Below are positions 1 to 8,306 of a stretch of DNA of 64,000 nt, one piece after another (position 1 is the stretch's first letter; the number at the start of each line of letters is the position of its first letter). The DNA is from Burkholderiaceae bacterium DAT-1 (GTDB lineage: Bacteria; Pseudomonadota; Gammaproteobacteria; Burkholderiales; Chitinimonadaceae): assembly GCA_019084025.1 (NCBI GenBank), contig JAHRBI010000002.1, forward strand, positions 496,001 through 560,000. Direction: 5' to 3'. The position numbers were made by a program, and so were the translations under genes. Below the pieces are notes generated by a model, which worked only from the letters and a program-made list of their open reading frames with translations, was not told the origin of the DNA and searched no databases.

Positions 1-204
1 CGTCTGCGTGCGCAGCTGGCCGAGCAGCATTTTCTGTTGCTGGAACGTCTGGCCGAGCATATTGCGGCCGATACCATGCAGCATTTTGGCTCGCCATGGG
101 TCAAGGTGTGCGTCACCAAGCTCGGCATCCTGCACGAGGTAGGTCGCGTGGGTGTGATGATCGAACGCGGGAATCGTTATCCCGCATCCGACGCACAGAA
201 CTGA
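1..204 (+). CDS. folB: Dihydroneopterin aldolase FolB, 3' part only
   Basis: The gene is cut by the window edge; 67 C-terminal residues are visible in frame 1. FolB cleaves 7,8-dihydroneopterin to 6-hydroxymethyl-dihydropterin and glycolaldehyde in cytosolic folate synthesis. The visible part carries the family's C-terminal pattern: helix AEHIAADTMQHFG, the PWVKVCVTK strand whose Lys fits the conserved catalytic-site lysine, and the closing VGVMIERG strand. The stop codon lies 28 bp inside the 3' end of the convergent GlgB-like gene, so the two reading frames overlap tail to tail. Identification rests on the C-terminal third alone. Confidence 0.82.
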   Translation, partial: RLRAQLAEQHFLLLERLAEHIAADTMQHFGSPWVKVCVTKLGILHEVGRVGVMIERGNRYPASDAQN

Positions 205-2366
205 AACGCACATACCGAGAGTGGTGCCATGGGCAAGCAGGCACTGACCGGCTTGCCATGCATCGCCATGTCTTCAGACTGAAGCGCGTCGGGGCCGACT
301 TGGCCGCTGCCTTCAAAGGCAGCATCCTCTGTATGCAAGATGCGTTGCCAGGTGCCCGGCCTCGGGAGGCCAACCCGATATTCTGGGTGGCGATCCTGCG
401 AGAAATTGCAGATCACCAGCACGCTCTCTCCGGTATGGCTATGGCGCACAAAGGCCAGCGTGGCATGGTCTGCGTCATCTTGTGAAATCCACTCGAATCC
501 GCCCGCGCTGCAATCCAGTTCGTGCAGCGCAGCGTGATCCCGGTAGCATCGATTCAGGCAGGCAACCAGCGCCCGAATACCGCGATGCCCCGGCGCCTGT
601 TCGTGAGATCGATCAAAGGGCTTTTCCGGCAACCAGGGAGCAGGCGTCGCAAATTCGCTGCCCATAAACAGCGACTTTTTGCCTGGGTGACACCACATAA
701 AGGCCAGAAATGTACGCAGATTGGCAAAGCGTATCTCGCCATCGCCCGGCATTTTGCTGTAGAGCGCTCCGAGTTCTTTTCCAAGCTGTCGGTAAGAAAG
801 CGACAGTAGATGCCGCTCGGCGTGCGCAGCCGAGGGGCCGAATGTAATTTCGTGATGATGGAATCGGCGATGTGATGGCTGGCGTCGCAAGTAAGTGAGC
901 GTGTCATTCAGCCAGACGTCGTTGGCCTTGTAGTGAAATCCTAATCCTCCAAATTCTGCTGAACGGGTAATACCCGCAAAGGCTGTATCCTCTTCGGCAA
1001 TCACAATTGCAGTAGGTTTACAGGCTGCAATCCGCCGATTCAGGCTTTGCAGGAAATGTATTGCATCCAGATTTTCCAGGCCGCTGTGCCCATGCGGAAT
1101 CCATTCCCCAGCCGGACGTGCATCATCGTTGTACAGAATGGCGGAAAGTCCATGCAGGCGCAGGCCATCCAGATCGTAATGTTCCAGCCAGTAGAGTGCG
1201 CTGGCCATCAGGTAGTTGGATACCTCTGGCCGTCCATAGTTGAATCGTGGTGCGGCATGCACGAAATCTTCATGCGGACAGGGATGTTCGAATAGATGGG
1301 TGCCGTCGAAATGCCCCAGCCCGTGTTGATCGCTAGGGAACAGCGTGGCGCTCCAGTCCATGATCACGCCAATGCCTGCACGATGCGCTTCGGCTACGAA
1401 GTGATGCAGGCCTTCGGGCGTGCCAAAGCGCGGCGCAGGCGCGAAGCGATCTACGCTGCGCAGCCCCTGTATCCCTTCCAGTACATGGCTGGACAGGGGC
1501 AGCAGGCAAATGTGCGTGAAGCCAAGCGACTGTACGCAGGGCAGGACATTGGCGGCCAGCGTCGTCCAATTGCCTTGTGTGGGGCCAAATGCGGTTTGCC
1601 ATGCTGCCAGATCAAGTTCGTAGATGCTGACGGCTGATTCTGCGCCGGCTGGCATGAGCGCGCGCGCGGCGGTGCGCGGAACGTGCCGTGTGACGACGGA
1701 CAGAAATTGAGGTGAATCGGAGACTTCCAGTGCAAAGGGATCATTATGCTGTTCGTGGCGTCCCTGCCAGTTCATGATATCGAATCGGTAATGCATACCT
1801 GCCTGTACGCCAGGCACAAAAATCTCCCAGATACCGGCATCCCGATGCAGGTACATGGCATGCAGGCTGGTATCCCAGCGATTGAAGTCACCCGTAACGG
1901 CTACGCGGCGCGCATTCGGTGCCCACACCGAAAAAAGGCAACCGGACGTGCCTGCAACATCGCATAGTTGTGCGCCAAATATTTCCCATGGCTTTGCATG
2001 CTGACCGGCTGACCATGCAGCCAGATCATCCTGTTGCAGCAATGGTGCAAAGCGGTAAGGGTCTTCCAGTTCCTGTGTTCCCTGCTCACGCAACACACTC
2101 AGGCGATAGGCGGGGCGGGTGTCGTCCGTGGATAGCACACCTGCGAATAACCCTCTAGGATCGAGCTGTGATAATTCCGACAGTACGTGTCCCACTGAAT
2201 CAATGGCATTGACCTGAAGGGCGCCGGGTTGCCAGACACGAATCCACAGGCGTTTGCCATCGTGATGCGGTCCGAGGACGCTGAATGGATCGGGGTGCTC
2301 ACCCCGGCAGATGGATTCGATCGACCACGCGTCGAGCCCTTCGGCAATTGCCTCCATATGTCCCAT
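177..2366 (-). CDS. glgB: GlgB-like glycogen branching enzyme homologue, probably catalytically dead
   Basis: 729 residues, normal GlgB length. It has the N-terminal CBM48-type domains (motifs EHPDPFSVLG and FSVWAPNARRVAVTGDFNRW), a GH13 barrel and a C-terminal beta domain (KMPGD, GKKSLFMGSEFA). GlgB forms alpha-1,6 branches in glycogen. The start is ATG at 2366 behind an AGGGAG box; counted from there the key positions match E. coli numbering (recalled). Residue 405, the nucleophile Asp in the family, is His (LRLHGL). His525-Asp526 are Tyr-Arg (LSYRQ). The region I His is Leu (DWSATLFP). Only general acid/base Glu458 (IAEE) and Arg403 remain. The frame is intact over the full length, so this looks like a retained pseudoenzyme rather than a decaying gene. 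No other glg gene is in the window. Confidence 0.85.
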   Translation of the reverse strand: MGHMEAIAEGLDAWSIESICRGEHPDPFSVLGPHHDGKRLWIRVWQPGALQVNAIDSVGHVLSELSQLDPRGLFAGVLSTDDTRPAYRLSVLREQGTQELEDPYRFAPLLQQDDLAAWSAGQHAKPWEIFGAQLCDVAGTSGCLFSVWAPNARRVAVTGDFNRWDTSLHAMYLHRDAGIWEIFVPGVQAGMHYRFDIMNWQGRHEQHNDPFALEVSDSPQFLSVVTRHVPRTAARALMPAGAESAVSIYELDLAAWQTAFGPTQGNWTTLAANVLPCVQSLGFTHICLLPLSSHVLEGIQGLRSVDRFAPAPRFGTPEGLHHFVAEAHRAGIGVIMDWSATLFPSDQHGLGHFDGTHLFEHPCPHEDFVHAAPRFNYGRPEVSNYLMASALYWLEHYDLDGLRLHGLSAILYNDDARPAGEWIPHGHSGLENLDAIHFLQSLNRRIAACKPTAIVIAEEDTAFAGITRSAEFGGLGFHYKANDVWLNDTLTYLRRQPSHRRFHHHEITFGPSAAHAERHLLSLSYRQLGKELGALYSKMPGDGEIRFANLRTFLAFMWCHPGKKSLFMGSEFATPAPWLPEKPFDRSHEQAPGHRGIRALVACLNRCYRDHAALHELDCSAGGFEWISQDDADHATLAFVRHSHTGESVLVICNFSQDRHPEYRVGLPRPGTWQRILHTEDAAFEGSGQVGPDALQSEDMAMHGKPVSACLPMAPLSVCAFQFCASDAG

Positions 2367-2504
2367 GAGAATCTCCCTGTTGCCGGATGCGCTCGCGGCG
2401 CAGCTGTCCGACTTTATGCACGTCTGACTTTTTATCGTAGACATAAAATCGGTTAAGGTCAGGGTAAAAACGCAATTGAAAGTGCTGGTGCCGGAAATGA
2501 CAAA

Positions 2505-2524
2505 CGCCCATCTGTGGATGGGCG
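2505..2524 (-). terminator. Hairpin downstream of the phoPQ-like operon
   Basis: A perfect 8-bp inverted repeat, CGCCCATC / GATGGGCG with a 4-base loop. On the minus strand it is followed by a T-rich stretch (TTTGTCATTT). It lies about 110 bp past the histidine kinase stop and before the GlgB-like gene, so it could end the PepSY-regulator-kinase transcript. The T tract is imperfect, so this is a moderate call. Confidence 0.5.
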
Positions 2525-2636
2525 CTGTGCAGGAAACTGGTGCCCGATGCTTCAGGCTCGACCGGGCTGGAGCCACCGATTCCTGGCGAAGGTCTCAAGT
2601 GGCCGCATCGTGCCTCAGTTACGTGACAAACAGATG

Positions 2637-4037
2637 TCAGTGAGGGCGGTCAAAGCGGGTCAGCTGACCAGCGAGCTTTTGCGAAGGAGGGCGGATGGTG
2701 GGGAAGTCTAGCCGGATCAGCGCCCCGCCTAGCGTCTGACTATGCAAAATGGTCAGGGTGCCACCGTTGGCCGCTACGATATCTGCCACTACGGTGAGGC
2801 CAATGCCATGACCTGGCACATGTTCGTCGGCGCGACCACCGCGTTGCAGGACGAGTTCCGGATCGGCAATGCCGGGGCCATCATCTTCAATTTCAATACG
2901 CAGATGGCCGGAGTCGAACGCTGCGGTTACCTGAATCTGACCCTTTGCCCACTTGCCGGCATTATCAAGCAGATTGCCCAGCGTCTCGAAGGCGTCACCC
3001 TCGTCAATCCGAACCATGAGTTCAGGATCGCAGGCAATGGTAAAGCTGAGCTGCCGCTCACGATACACTTTAGCCAGTGAGTCGGTAATGCGTACCAGAA
3101 TCGGGCGCAACAGAATCTTGGGCGCAAAGGTCGCCGTGCCGCTGGCGGCAGCACGACCAAGCTGGTGCTGCACAATCTTGTCCATGCGCTGCACCTGCTC
3201 ATCGACCGTTTGTTCGAGGTCGGTTGGCGTTTGCAACGCGCCGCGCAGCACCGCAAGCGGTGTTTTCAGGCTATGCGCCAGATCGGCCAGCGTGTCTTTG
3301 TAGCGTTTCTGGCGCGCGCGCTCCTGTTCGATCAGATCGTTCAAGCCCGAGGTAAGACCAGCCAGCTCTTGTGGGTATTTCCCTTCAATAGCAGATTGCC
3401 TACCTTCTTCGATATCCCGTAACTCGCGTGCAACGCGAGCAAGTGGCGCCAGACCCCAGCCCAGCAGTGCGGCCTGTGCAATCAACAACATCAGTGCGGT
3501 GCCGCCCAGCCAGGCCCACAGGGTTTCGCGGAAGCCGCGCAACTCGGCCTGAAAGTCGGACACATCCTCGCTGACAGAAAACGTCAGATCGACGCTGGCC
3601 TTGCCTTCGCTCCAATGTACGCCGCAGCTGGCATTCAGATAACGCTGTTTGCCATCGGTAAGTTCCTTGAAACGCCACTGACCGGGATCAAGCTTCCGGA
3701 TATACGGTACGCGCTTGCCAATGGATGATGCAGATTGCCATTCCTCATTCATTTTGGGATTGGATACACTGGCATACAGTCCGGAACCGGGCAGCATGAA
3801 ACGCTCATCTTGCAGATGCGACGGCATGACCAGTAAACCTTGCTGGTCGATTTCTGTGGCGGCAATCAACAAAAAGACATCGCTTTGCAACTTGGCGAAG
3901 CGATTGCTGCGACTGCTTTCGGTAAAGGCTCGTTCGAGCGAGAACGCGGCGCCGATCAGGAAGAAGGCGAGTACCAAGGAGGCACCCGCAATCAGCCGGA
4001 ATCGGATGGAAATGCCGCGGTGCTGCTTAGTGCTCAA
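2637..4037 (-). CDS. Sensor histidine kinase, PhoQ-like
   Basis: 466-residue membrane histidine kinase. There is a TM segment near residues 12-32, a periplasmic sensor of about 140 residues, and a second TM near 172-195 followed by a short linker. The H-box is AHSLKTPL with phospho-acceptor His255, the N-box is LLDNAGKWA, and the G boxes are DDGPGIAD and GHGIGLT. Autophosphorylation and transfer to the adjacent response regulator are expected from the family. Its start overlaps the regulator's stop by 4 bp (ATGA), so the pair is translationally coupled. The architecture and the Lys in the H-box (SLKTP) resemble PhoQ-type kinases; the signal is not evident from sequence. Confidence 0.88.
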   Translation of the reverse strand: MSTKQHRGISIRFRLIAGASLVLAFFLIGAAFSLERAFTESSRSNRFAKLQSDVFLLIAATEIDQQGLLVMPSHLQDERFMLPGSGLYASVSNPKMNEEWQSASSIGKRVPYIRKLDPGQWRFKELTDGKQRYLNASCGVHWSEGKASVDLTFSVSEDVSDFQAELRGFRETLWAWLGGTALMLLIAQAALLGWGLAPLARVARELRDIEEGRQSAIEGKYPQELAGLTSGLNDLIEQERARQKRYKDTLADLAHSLKTPLAVLRGALQTPTDLEQTVDEQVQRMDKIVQHQLGRAAASGTATFAPKILLRPILVRITDSLAKVYRERQLSFTIACDPELMVRIDEGDAFETLGNLLDNAGKWAKGQIQVTAAFDSGHLRIEIEDDGPGIADPELVLQRGGRADEHVPGHGIGLTVVADIVAANGGTLTILHSQTLGGALIRLDFPTIRPPSQKLAGQLTRFDRPH

Positions 4038-4714
4038 GATGCGGTCTTCAGCATAAAACGATAGCCACGACCACGCAGTGTTTCGATGGGGGTGAGCAGT
4101 CCGTCTGGATCGAGTTTGCGGCGCAGCCGGCCAATGAGTACTTCAATGACATTGCTGTCACGGTCTTCATCGTGGGGATAGAGGTAGTCAGCCAGTTGCT
4201 GTTTGCTGACGACACGATCGCGTTCGCGTACCAGCATTTCCAGCATGCGGTATTCAAAGGTGGTCAGCTCCAGTTCCGCACCCTTGAGATAGGCTTGCTG
4301 GCCGGAAAAGTCGATGCTGATCGGGCCGAAGTCGAGTTTGTCGGAGGCACTCTTGAGGCTGCGTCGCAGCAGTGCCTTGACGCGCGCCAGCAGCTCCGGA
4401 AATTCGAAGGGCTTGACCAGATAATCATCTGCACCCGCCTCGAGGCCGGCGACCTTGTCTTGCCAGCTGCCTCGTGCGGTGAGTACCAGAATGGGGAGGG
4501 TACTGCCGCTGGCGCGTAATTTCTCAATCACGGTCTTGCCACTCATTTTGGGCAGGCCGAGATCGACAATTGCAAGATCCAGCGGATATTCAGTGGCTTG
4601 AAACAGGCCATCTTCGCCATCTGCGGCTTCATCGACCCGATAGCCTTCTTTTTCCAGGCTGGATTTCAGGGATTGCCGCAGTTGGGCTTCGTCTTCAATG
4701 ATCAGCAGGCGCAT
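4034..4714 (-). CDS. OmpR/PhoP-family response regulator
   Basis: 226 residues. The N-terminal receiver domain has the acidic pair IIEDE, phospho-acceptor Asp51 (IVDLGLP), the conserved Thr in VLTARG and Lys in YLVKPF. A C-terminal winged-helix DNA-binding domain ends RGRGYRFML. It is overlapped upstream by the PepSY gene (20 bp) and downstream by the kinase (4 bp), giving a three-gene operon. It resembles PhoP/QseB-type regulators; targets are unknown, though the PepSY gene in the same operon is a plausible autoregulated target. Confidence 0.9.
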   Translation of the reverse strand: MRLLIIEDEAQLRQSLKSSLEKEGYRVDEAADGEDGLFQATEYPLDLAIVDLGLPKMSGKTVIEKLRASGSTLPILVLTARGSWQDKVAGLEAGADDYLVKPFEFPELLARVKALLRRSLKSASDKLDFGPISIDFSGQQAYLKGAELELTTFEYRMLEMLVRERDRVVSKQQLADYLYPHDEDRDSNVIEVLIGRLRRKLDPDGLLTPIETLRGRGYRFMLKTAS

Positions 4715-4994
4715 GTGGTTCCTGAACCGGCTTGCCGGTTTCTACGTCAATCAAAATGATGCGAACCTGTCCCTTGCTGGTCATCACCTTGACGCGCCAC
4801 CAATCATGATCCTTTTCGGTGACGCGCTCTATGGTCATGACCCGTCCGCCGGTGATTTTCTTGGCGGTTTGTGCAGCATCGTCAGCAGTGGCTTTAGCCA
4901 TTGCGGGCAAGGTACACAGGGCGCAGGCAAGCAGCGCGATCATCGATGCGTGTCGCACGCGGATGGCACTCAGCTTGTCGGAAAAGATTCGCAC
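4695..4994 (-). CDS. Periplasmic PepSY-domain protein
   Basis: 99 residues, GTG start. A basic N-terminus and hydrophobic segment (IALLACALCTLPAMA) form a signal peptide. The remaining ~65 residues fit a single PepSY domain: an AAQTAKKI helix, then DWWRVKVMTSKGQVRIILIDVETGKPV. Secreted PepSY proteins are often encoded beside PhoP/PhoQ-like pairs and are thought to modulate sensors or proteases in the envelope; the role here is inferred from that context. The 3' end overlaps the response regulator start by 20 bp. Confidence 0.75.
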   Translation of the reverse strand: MRIFSDKLSAIRVRHASMIALLACALCTLPAMAKATADDAAQTAKKITGGRVMTIERVTEKDHDWWRVKVMTSKGQVRIILIDVETGKPVQEPHAPADH

Positions 4995-5044
4995 GTCATT
5001 TTACCTGTATATCAACCAGAAGCGATGTACCTGTTTGTGTGACC

Positions 5045-5572
5045 TTACTGATCCAGCTCAACCGACACGCGCAGACGCACTTCACGACCCGGATCATTGC
5101 GCATGAAGGTGGTGTATTGCTGACCACGGTAATCGTAGGTGACCTGATAGCCCACAACGCGCTCTTCATAGGCGTCTACGCGGCGGCAGCGCTGAACTTC
5201 CCGCGGCACTTCCTCTACGGTTTCACGGCGATCACGATTATCAATGTGATCGCCTGCAAGTGCGCCAACAGCCGCGCCAACCGCCGCTGCAGCCGTTTTG
5301 CCATTGCCGCCACCTACTTGGCTACCCAGTAAACCCCCGGCAATTGCGCCCACCACTGCACCGCCATAAGAACGCTCATCCCCTCCGCGACGGGTTTCGG
5401 TGATGGTTTCAGATGTGCAGTGCTTGCGCGGCACACTGACCCGGTCATATTGGGGCGATACGCGCGTCACCTTGCCGTAATCCGTGTAAGAGTCTGCATG
5501 CACGGCGATCGGCATGCAAACGCCAGTCAGTGTTGCAACGGAGAGTGTGGCGAGTTTGAAACGAGTGATCAT
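5045..5572 (-). CDS. Glycine-zipper 2TM-domain envelope protein
   Basis: 175 residues from ATG 5572, beginning with a signal peptide (ITRFKLATLSVATLTGVCMPIAVHA). The centre holds a Gly/Ala-rich glycine-zipper pair (GGAVVGAIAGGLLGSQVGGG and AAAAVGAAVGALAGDHI), the signature of Rick_17kDa / 2TM outer-membrane proteins such as SlyB-like proteins. The C-terminal half is charged and ends in a beta-like strand, REVRLRVSVELDQ. An upstream in-frame extension to 5881 runs through the LuxR gene and has no support. The likely role is in the outer membrane or periplasm, affecting envelope integrity. Confidence 0.78.
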   Translation of the reverse strand: MITRFKLATLSVATLTGVCMPIAVHADSYTDYGKVTRVSPQYDRVSVPRKHCTSETITETRRGGDERSYGGAVVGAIAGGLLGSQVGGGNGKTAAAAVGAAVGALAGDHIDNRDRRETVEEVPREVQRCRRVDAYEERVVGYQVTYDYRGQQYTTFMRNDPGREVRLRVSVELDQ

Positions 5573-5705
5573 GATAAGCCTGCCTTTTGTGTTGCTTGAG
5601 ACGAGATGTCTTGTGTGAATCGAGTGCTTGGCCGAAGTCTGCCTGCGTGGGGCTGAACCGGATATGAATGTAGACCGCGATACCGTGCCGGGGTTCCCGG
5701 ACCGA

Positions 5706-6518
5706 TCAGCGTGCGGTTGAGCGGTTGATCTGCGGTCGGGGAGGCGGGGCTTTATTCCCTTCTTCCCAGGCGATGATGCCGAGTCCCATTGCCTTAGCCA
5801 CAATCCGGGTGCGATCCGTGGTGCCCAGCTTTTCGCCTGCCCGCTTGAAGTGATAGATGACGGTGGTTTCGGCAATCTCAAGCTGTCTGGCGATTTCGCG
5901 GGCGGTCATGCCGCGCGCAGCCAGTTCCACACACTGGGTTTCGCGTGGCGTCAGGCAGCTGTTGCGGCGTTCGCCCATTTCTGGTGCAGTTTCCATCATC
6001 TGCATGACGGCCTCGTGCAGGTGCAGTGCCAGTTGGTGTCCGGTGGCCAGCATCGGACGAATCCACTGCTGGGCGATATCTTCTTCCTCGCGGGTGACCA
6101 GACTGAAAATAGCCAGTTCGCCACTGACCGCATGCACCGGATAACTGACGCCGACATTCAAACCGTACTGGCGGCCACCCGCGAGAATCTTGCGCGCTGT
6201 TTCGTCGTGGTAGAGCTCGTTGGTCCAGATGATGGGTGTCACCCGTGTTTTGCAGTGCAGAACCGGCGGATCGAAATTTTCGAAGCCGCGCTTGGCATAG
6301 CGATTTTGCCAGCGCTGCGGATAGTTGCTCATGGTGAACTGCGTGGGTTCGTTGCGTAAATTGCATCGTACCGAATAATGGAAATAGTGAAAGCCCAGTG
6401 CTGTCACATAGCGCATTAACGCCTCGCGGATTTCCTCCGGCGTGCGGGTATCGTACAGGGCGGAAAAGTCACCCCCGAATGCGGCCAGCGCTGCCTTGGC
6501 GCGATATCGTGCGCGCAT
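5706..6518 (-). CDS. LuxR-type autoinducer-binding regulator without a linked synthase
   Basis: 270 residues. The N-terminal half is an autoinducer-binding domain retaining the family's ligand-pocket pattern W-x3-Y-x8-DP (RWQNRYAKRGFENFDPP) and a downstream W (PIIW). The C-terminal LuxR helix-turn-helix is LTPRETQCVELAARG, then TAREIARQL and ETTVIYHFKRAGEKL. No LuxI-type synthase is present in the window, so it behaves as a LuxR solo here. The start codon is 2 bp after the stop of the ATP-grasp gene, so the two are probably co-transcribed. The C-terminal tail is short and Pro/Arg-rich. Whether it senses a homoserine lactone or another ligand is not determined. Confidence 0.85.
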   Translation of the reverse strand: MRARYRAKAALAAFGGDFSALYDTRTPEEIREALMRYVTALGFHYFHYSVRCNLRNEPTQFTMSNYPQRWQNRYAKRGFENFDPPVLHCKTRVTPIIWTNELYHDETARKILAGGRQYGLNVGVSYPVHAVSGELAIFSLVTREEEDIAQQWIRPMLATGHQLALHLHEAVMQMMETAPEMGERRNSCLTPRETQCVELAARGMTAREIARQLEIAETTVIYHFKRAGEKLGTTDRTRIVAKAMGLGIIAWEEGNKAPPPRPQINRSTAR

Positions 6519-6520
6519 AC

Positions 6521-7417
6521 TCAGGCCAGACGTGCAGCAATAGCCGCTGCCAGCTGGCGGGCGGCATCCGGGCAGAAGCGGAAGAAGAGTTCCGGCTCCA
6601 GCAGTTCCATTTCCATGATCCGCAACTGGCCTTTACTGTCGCGCACCAGATCGATGCGGGCATAGGCCGGCACCACTGGGCATGCAGCCACAGCCTGCTC
6701 GGCGAAGGCGATTTCTTCGGTACTGGCAAAGTACGGGTGAACCGTACCGCCGTGATCATCCTGTACGCGGAAGTCACCGGCCTTAGGCGTTTTGCGGATG
6801 GCGTGCGTATGCTTGCCGTCAATGACCATCAGGCTCAGTTCGCCTTCGCTCATCACCGATGGCATGAAAGGCTGCAGCATCATGCCTTCGTCTTTCAGAA
6901 TACTGTCGATCTGAACCTGCATGTCGGCGATATTCTCTGCATCGACGCGGAAGGTGAGGCGGGCAGCACCGGAAATCACCGGCTTGATGATCGCATTTGT
7001 CCATCCGAACTGCTGCATGCGTGCAGCCAGATCAACGGATTCGCCCTTTTCGATGTACAGGGTCGGCACAATAGCCACGCCCTGCTCGGCCATGTCACCC
7101 AGATAATGTTTGTCGAGATTCCATTGCAGCAGATCGTAGCGATTCACGAGACGGGTCAGTCTGCCCACCCCTTCCAGCCAGGGGATGAATTCGGCCTGAC
7201 GCTCGAAATAATCCCAGGTGCTGCGCAGGACGGCACCCTTGATCTGCGTCCAGTCGATGCTGCGGTCATCCCACGCGACGCGCTTGGCCGTCAGCCCATG
7301 CGAGGCCAGATGATGAATCAGCCACGCTTCTTCCAGTAGGATCTGGCAGTTGTAAGGGGCGTCCAGATCAGGGGCGAGGTGGGCGGCATCAGTGAGGATA
7401 GCTACGTCAAACGTCAT
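6521..7417 (-). CDS. ATP-grasp ligase, DcsG-like
   Basis: 298 residues. The fold is recognisable from a central ATP-grasp region: NAIIKPVISGAARLTFRV (nucleotide-binding Lys), then EGELSLMVIDGKHTHAIRKT, and a metal-binding carboxylate strand RIMEMELLEPELFF. Length and motifs resemble the family containing DcsG, the cyclo-ligase of D-cycloserine synthesis, and RimK/glutathione-synthetase relatives, which join a carboxylate to an amine using ATP. The substrate cannot be assigned from sequence. It is the first gene of a probable two-gene unit with the LuxR-type regulator and has no other biosynthetic gene beside it. Confidence 0.78.
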   Translation of the reverse strand: MTFDVAILTDAAHLAPDLDAPYNCQILLEEAWLIHHLASHGLTAKRVAWDDRSIDWTQIKGAVLRSTWDYFERQAEFIPWLEGVGRLTRLVNRYDLLQWNLDKHYLGDMAEQGVAIVPTLYIEKGESVDLAARMQQFGWTNAIIKPVISGAARLTFRVDAENIADMQVQIDSILKDEGMMLQPFMPSVMSEGELSLMVIDGKHTHAIRKTPKAGDFRVQDDHGGTVHPYFASTEEIAFAEQAVAACPVVPAYARIDLVRDSKGQLRIMEMELLEPELFFRFCPDAARQLAAAIAARLA

Positions 7418-7463
7418 GGCGATACGGCTTTAAATGGGTGGATGCAATGTGGCGGAATATTGA

Positions 7464-7841
7464 TCAGTGCTGGATGGCTTTGACGAACAGCGCAATGACG
7501 CTACCCAGACCGACAAACCATACGATCGAGCGCAATGCGGCCAGATCTTTCAGGTAACACAGGCCATAGGCGACACGTGCCACGGTAAATACGATGGCCA
7601 GCGTATTCACGGTATCTGCGGGTACGCCGACATGGGCGGCGAGTAAAACGCCAGCCAGAAAGCCCGGCATGGCCTCGAAACTGTTGAGATGCGCCCAGTG
7701 GGCGCGTGCGCGCCACCCTTCCAGTTTGTCTTCCTGAACGCGTGGCGCGTGATTGTTGTAGCGGATGGTGGCTTTGGCCAGTGCAATCCAGATGTAGGGC
7801 ATCACGACAGCGATCAACATGCAGGTATAGGCAATGGTCAC
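7464..7841 (-). CDS. MAPEG-family membrane protein
   Basis: 125 residues from GTG 7841, chosen because an AAGGAG box lies 8 bases upstream. Four hydrophobic segments are visible (TIAYTCMLIAVVMPYIWIAL, AMPGFLAGVLLAAHVG, NTLAIVFTVARVAYGLCYL, LRSIVWFVGLGSVIALFV). The RARAHWAHLNSFEAMPGF segment is typical of the MAPEG family, whose members include microsomal glutathione transferases and related inner-membrane proteins. Enzymatic activity of bacterial MAPEG proteins of this type is mostly unknown. It is apparently monocistronic. Confidence 0.8.
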   Translation of the reverse strand: MTIAYTCMLIAVVMPYIWIALAKATIRYNNHAPRVQEDKLEGWRARAHWAHLNSFEAMPGFLAGVLLAAHVGVPADTVNTLAIVFTVARVAYGLCYLKDLAALRSIVWFVGLGSVIALFVKAIQH

Positions 7842-8022
7842 GGGGCATCTCCTTGTTTGATGCGGCGAGTTTGACACGAGACATCCATCCAACCAATACC
7901 CGTCGCGTGAAAATCTGTGGCGTTTGCTGCTATTCCCGCGACTTGGCAGCCAGTTTGTTCTAAAATGAAACGCTTTGAGCCATTCTGGCTCCCATTTCCG
8001 CATCTTGGAACAGGATCGCACC

Positions 8023-8226
8023 ATGACCCAGTTGAAAGAAAATACCCAGACCCACATCGAAGTCGACGCCAAGGATCTGCCTTTGCACTGCCCGATGCCG
8101 GACATGGTGAAGTGGAATGCTCACCCGCGTGTCTATCTGGATATCGGCAAAACCGGTAAGGCGCTGTGCCCATACTGCGGTACGCACTACGTACTGAAGG
8201 GCGGCGCAGTCGCGCACGGCCACTAA
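8023..8226 (+). CDS. Small zinc-finger protein, zf-CHCC type
   Basis: 67 residues. It carries the CHCC zinc-binding arrangement: a Cys in LPLHCPMPD, His in NAHPRVYLDI, and a CPYCGTHY knuckle near the C-terminus. This is the family of the mitochondrial complex I subunit NDUFS6. In many betaproteobacteria the gene sits just before waaF, as it does here (80 bp gap). The biochemical role in bacteria is not established. An upstream in-frame ATG exists, but ATG 8023 gives the family's usual length. Confidence 0.85.
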   Translation: MTQLKENTQTHIEVDAKDLPLHCPMPDMVKWNAHPRVYLDIGKTGKALCPYCGTHYVLKGGAVAHGH

Positions 8227-8306
8227 TTTGCGCCATTCCTGCAAGGCGCTGCGAGTGCATCGTAGCGCCTTTGTTATGTTCTTTTGCCCTTCTGCCAGAC
8301 CCATCC

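Noticed and set aside
6519-7500. lux box or luxI near the LuxR-type gene
   Set aside because: No 20-bp dyad of lux-box type and no synthase frame were found near the receptor.
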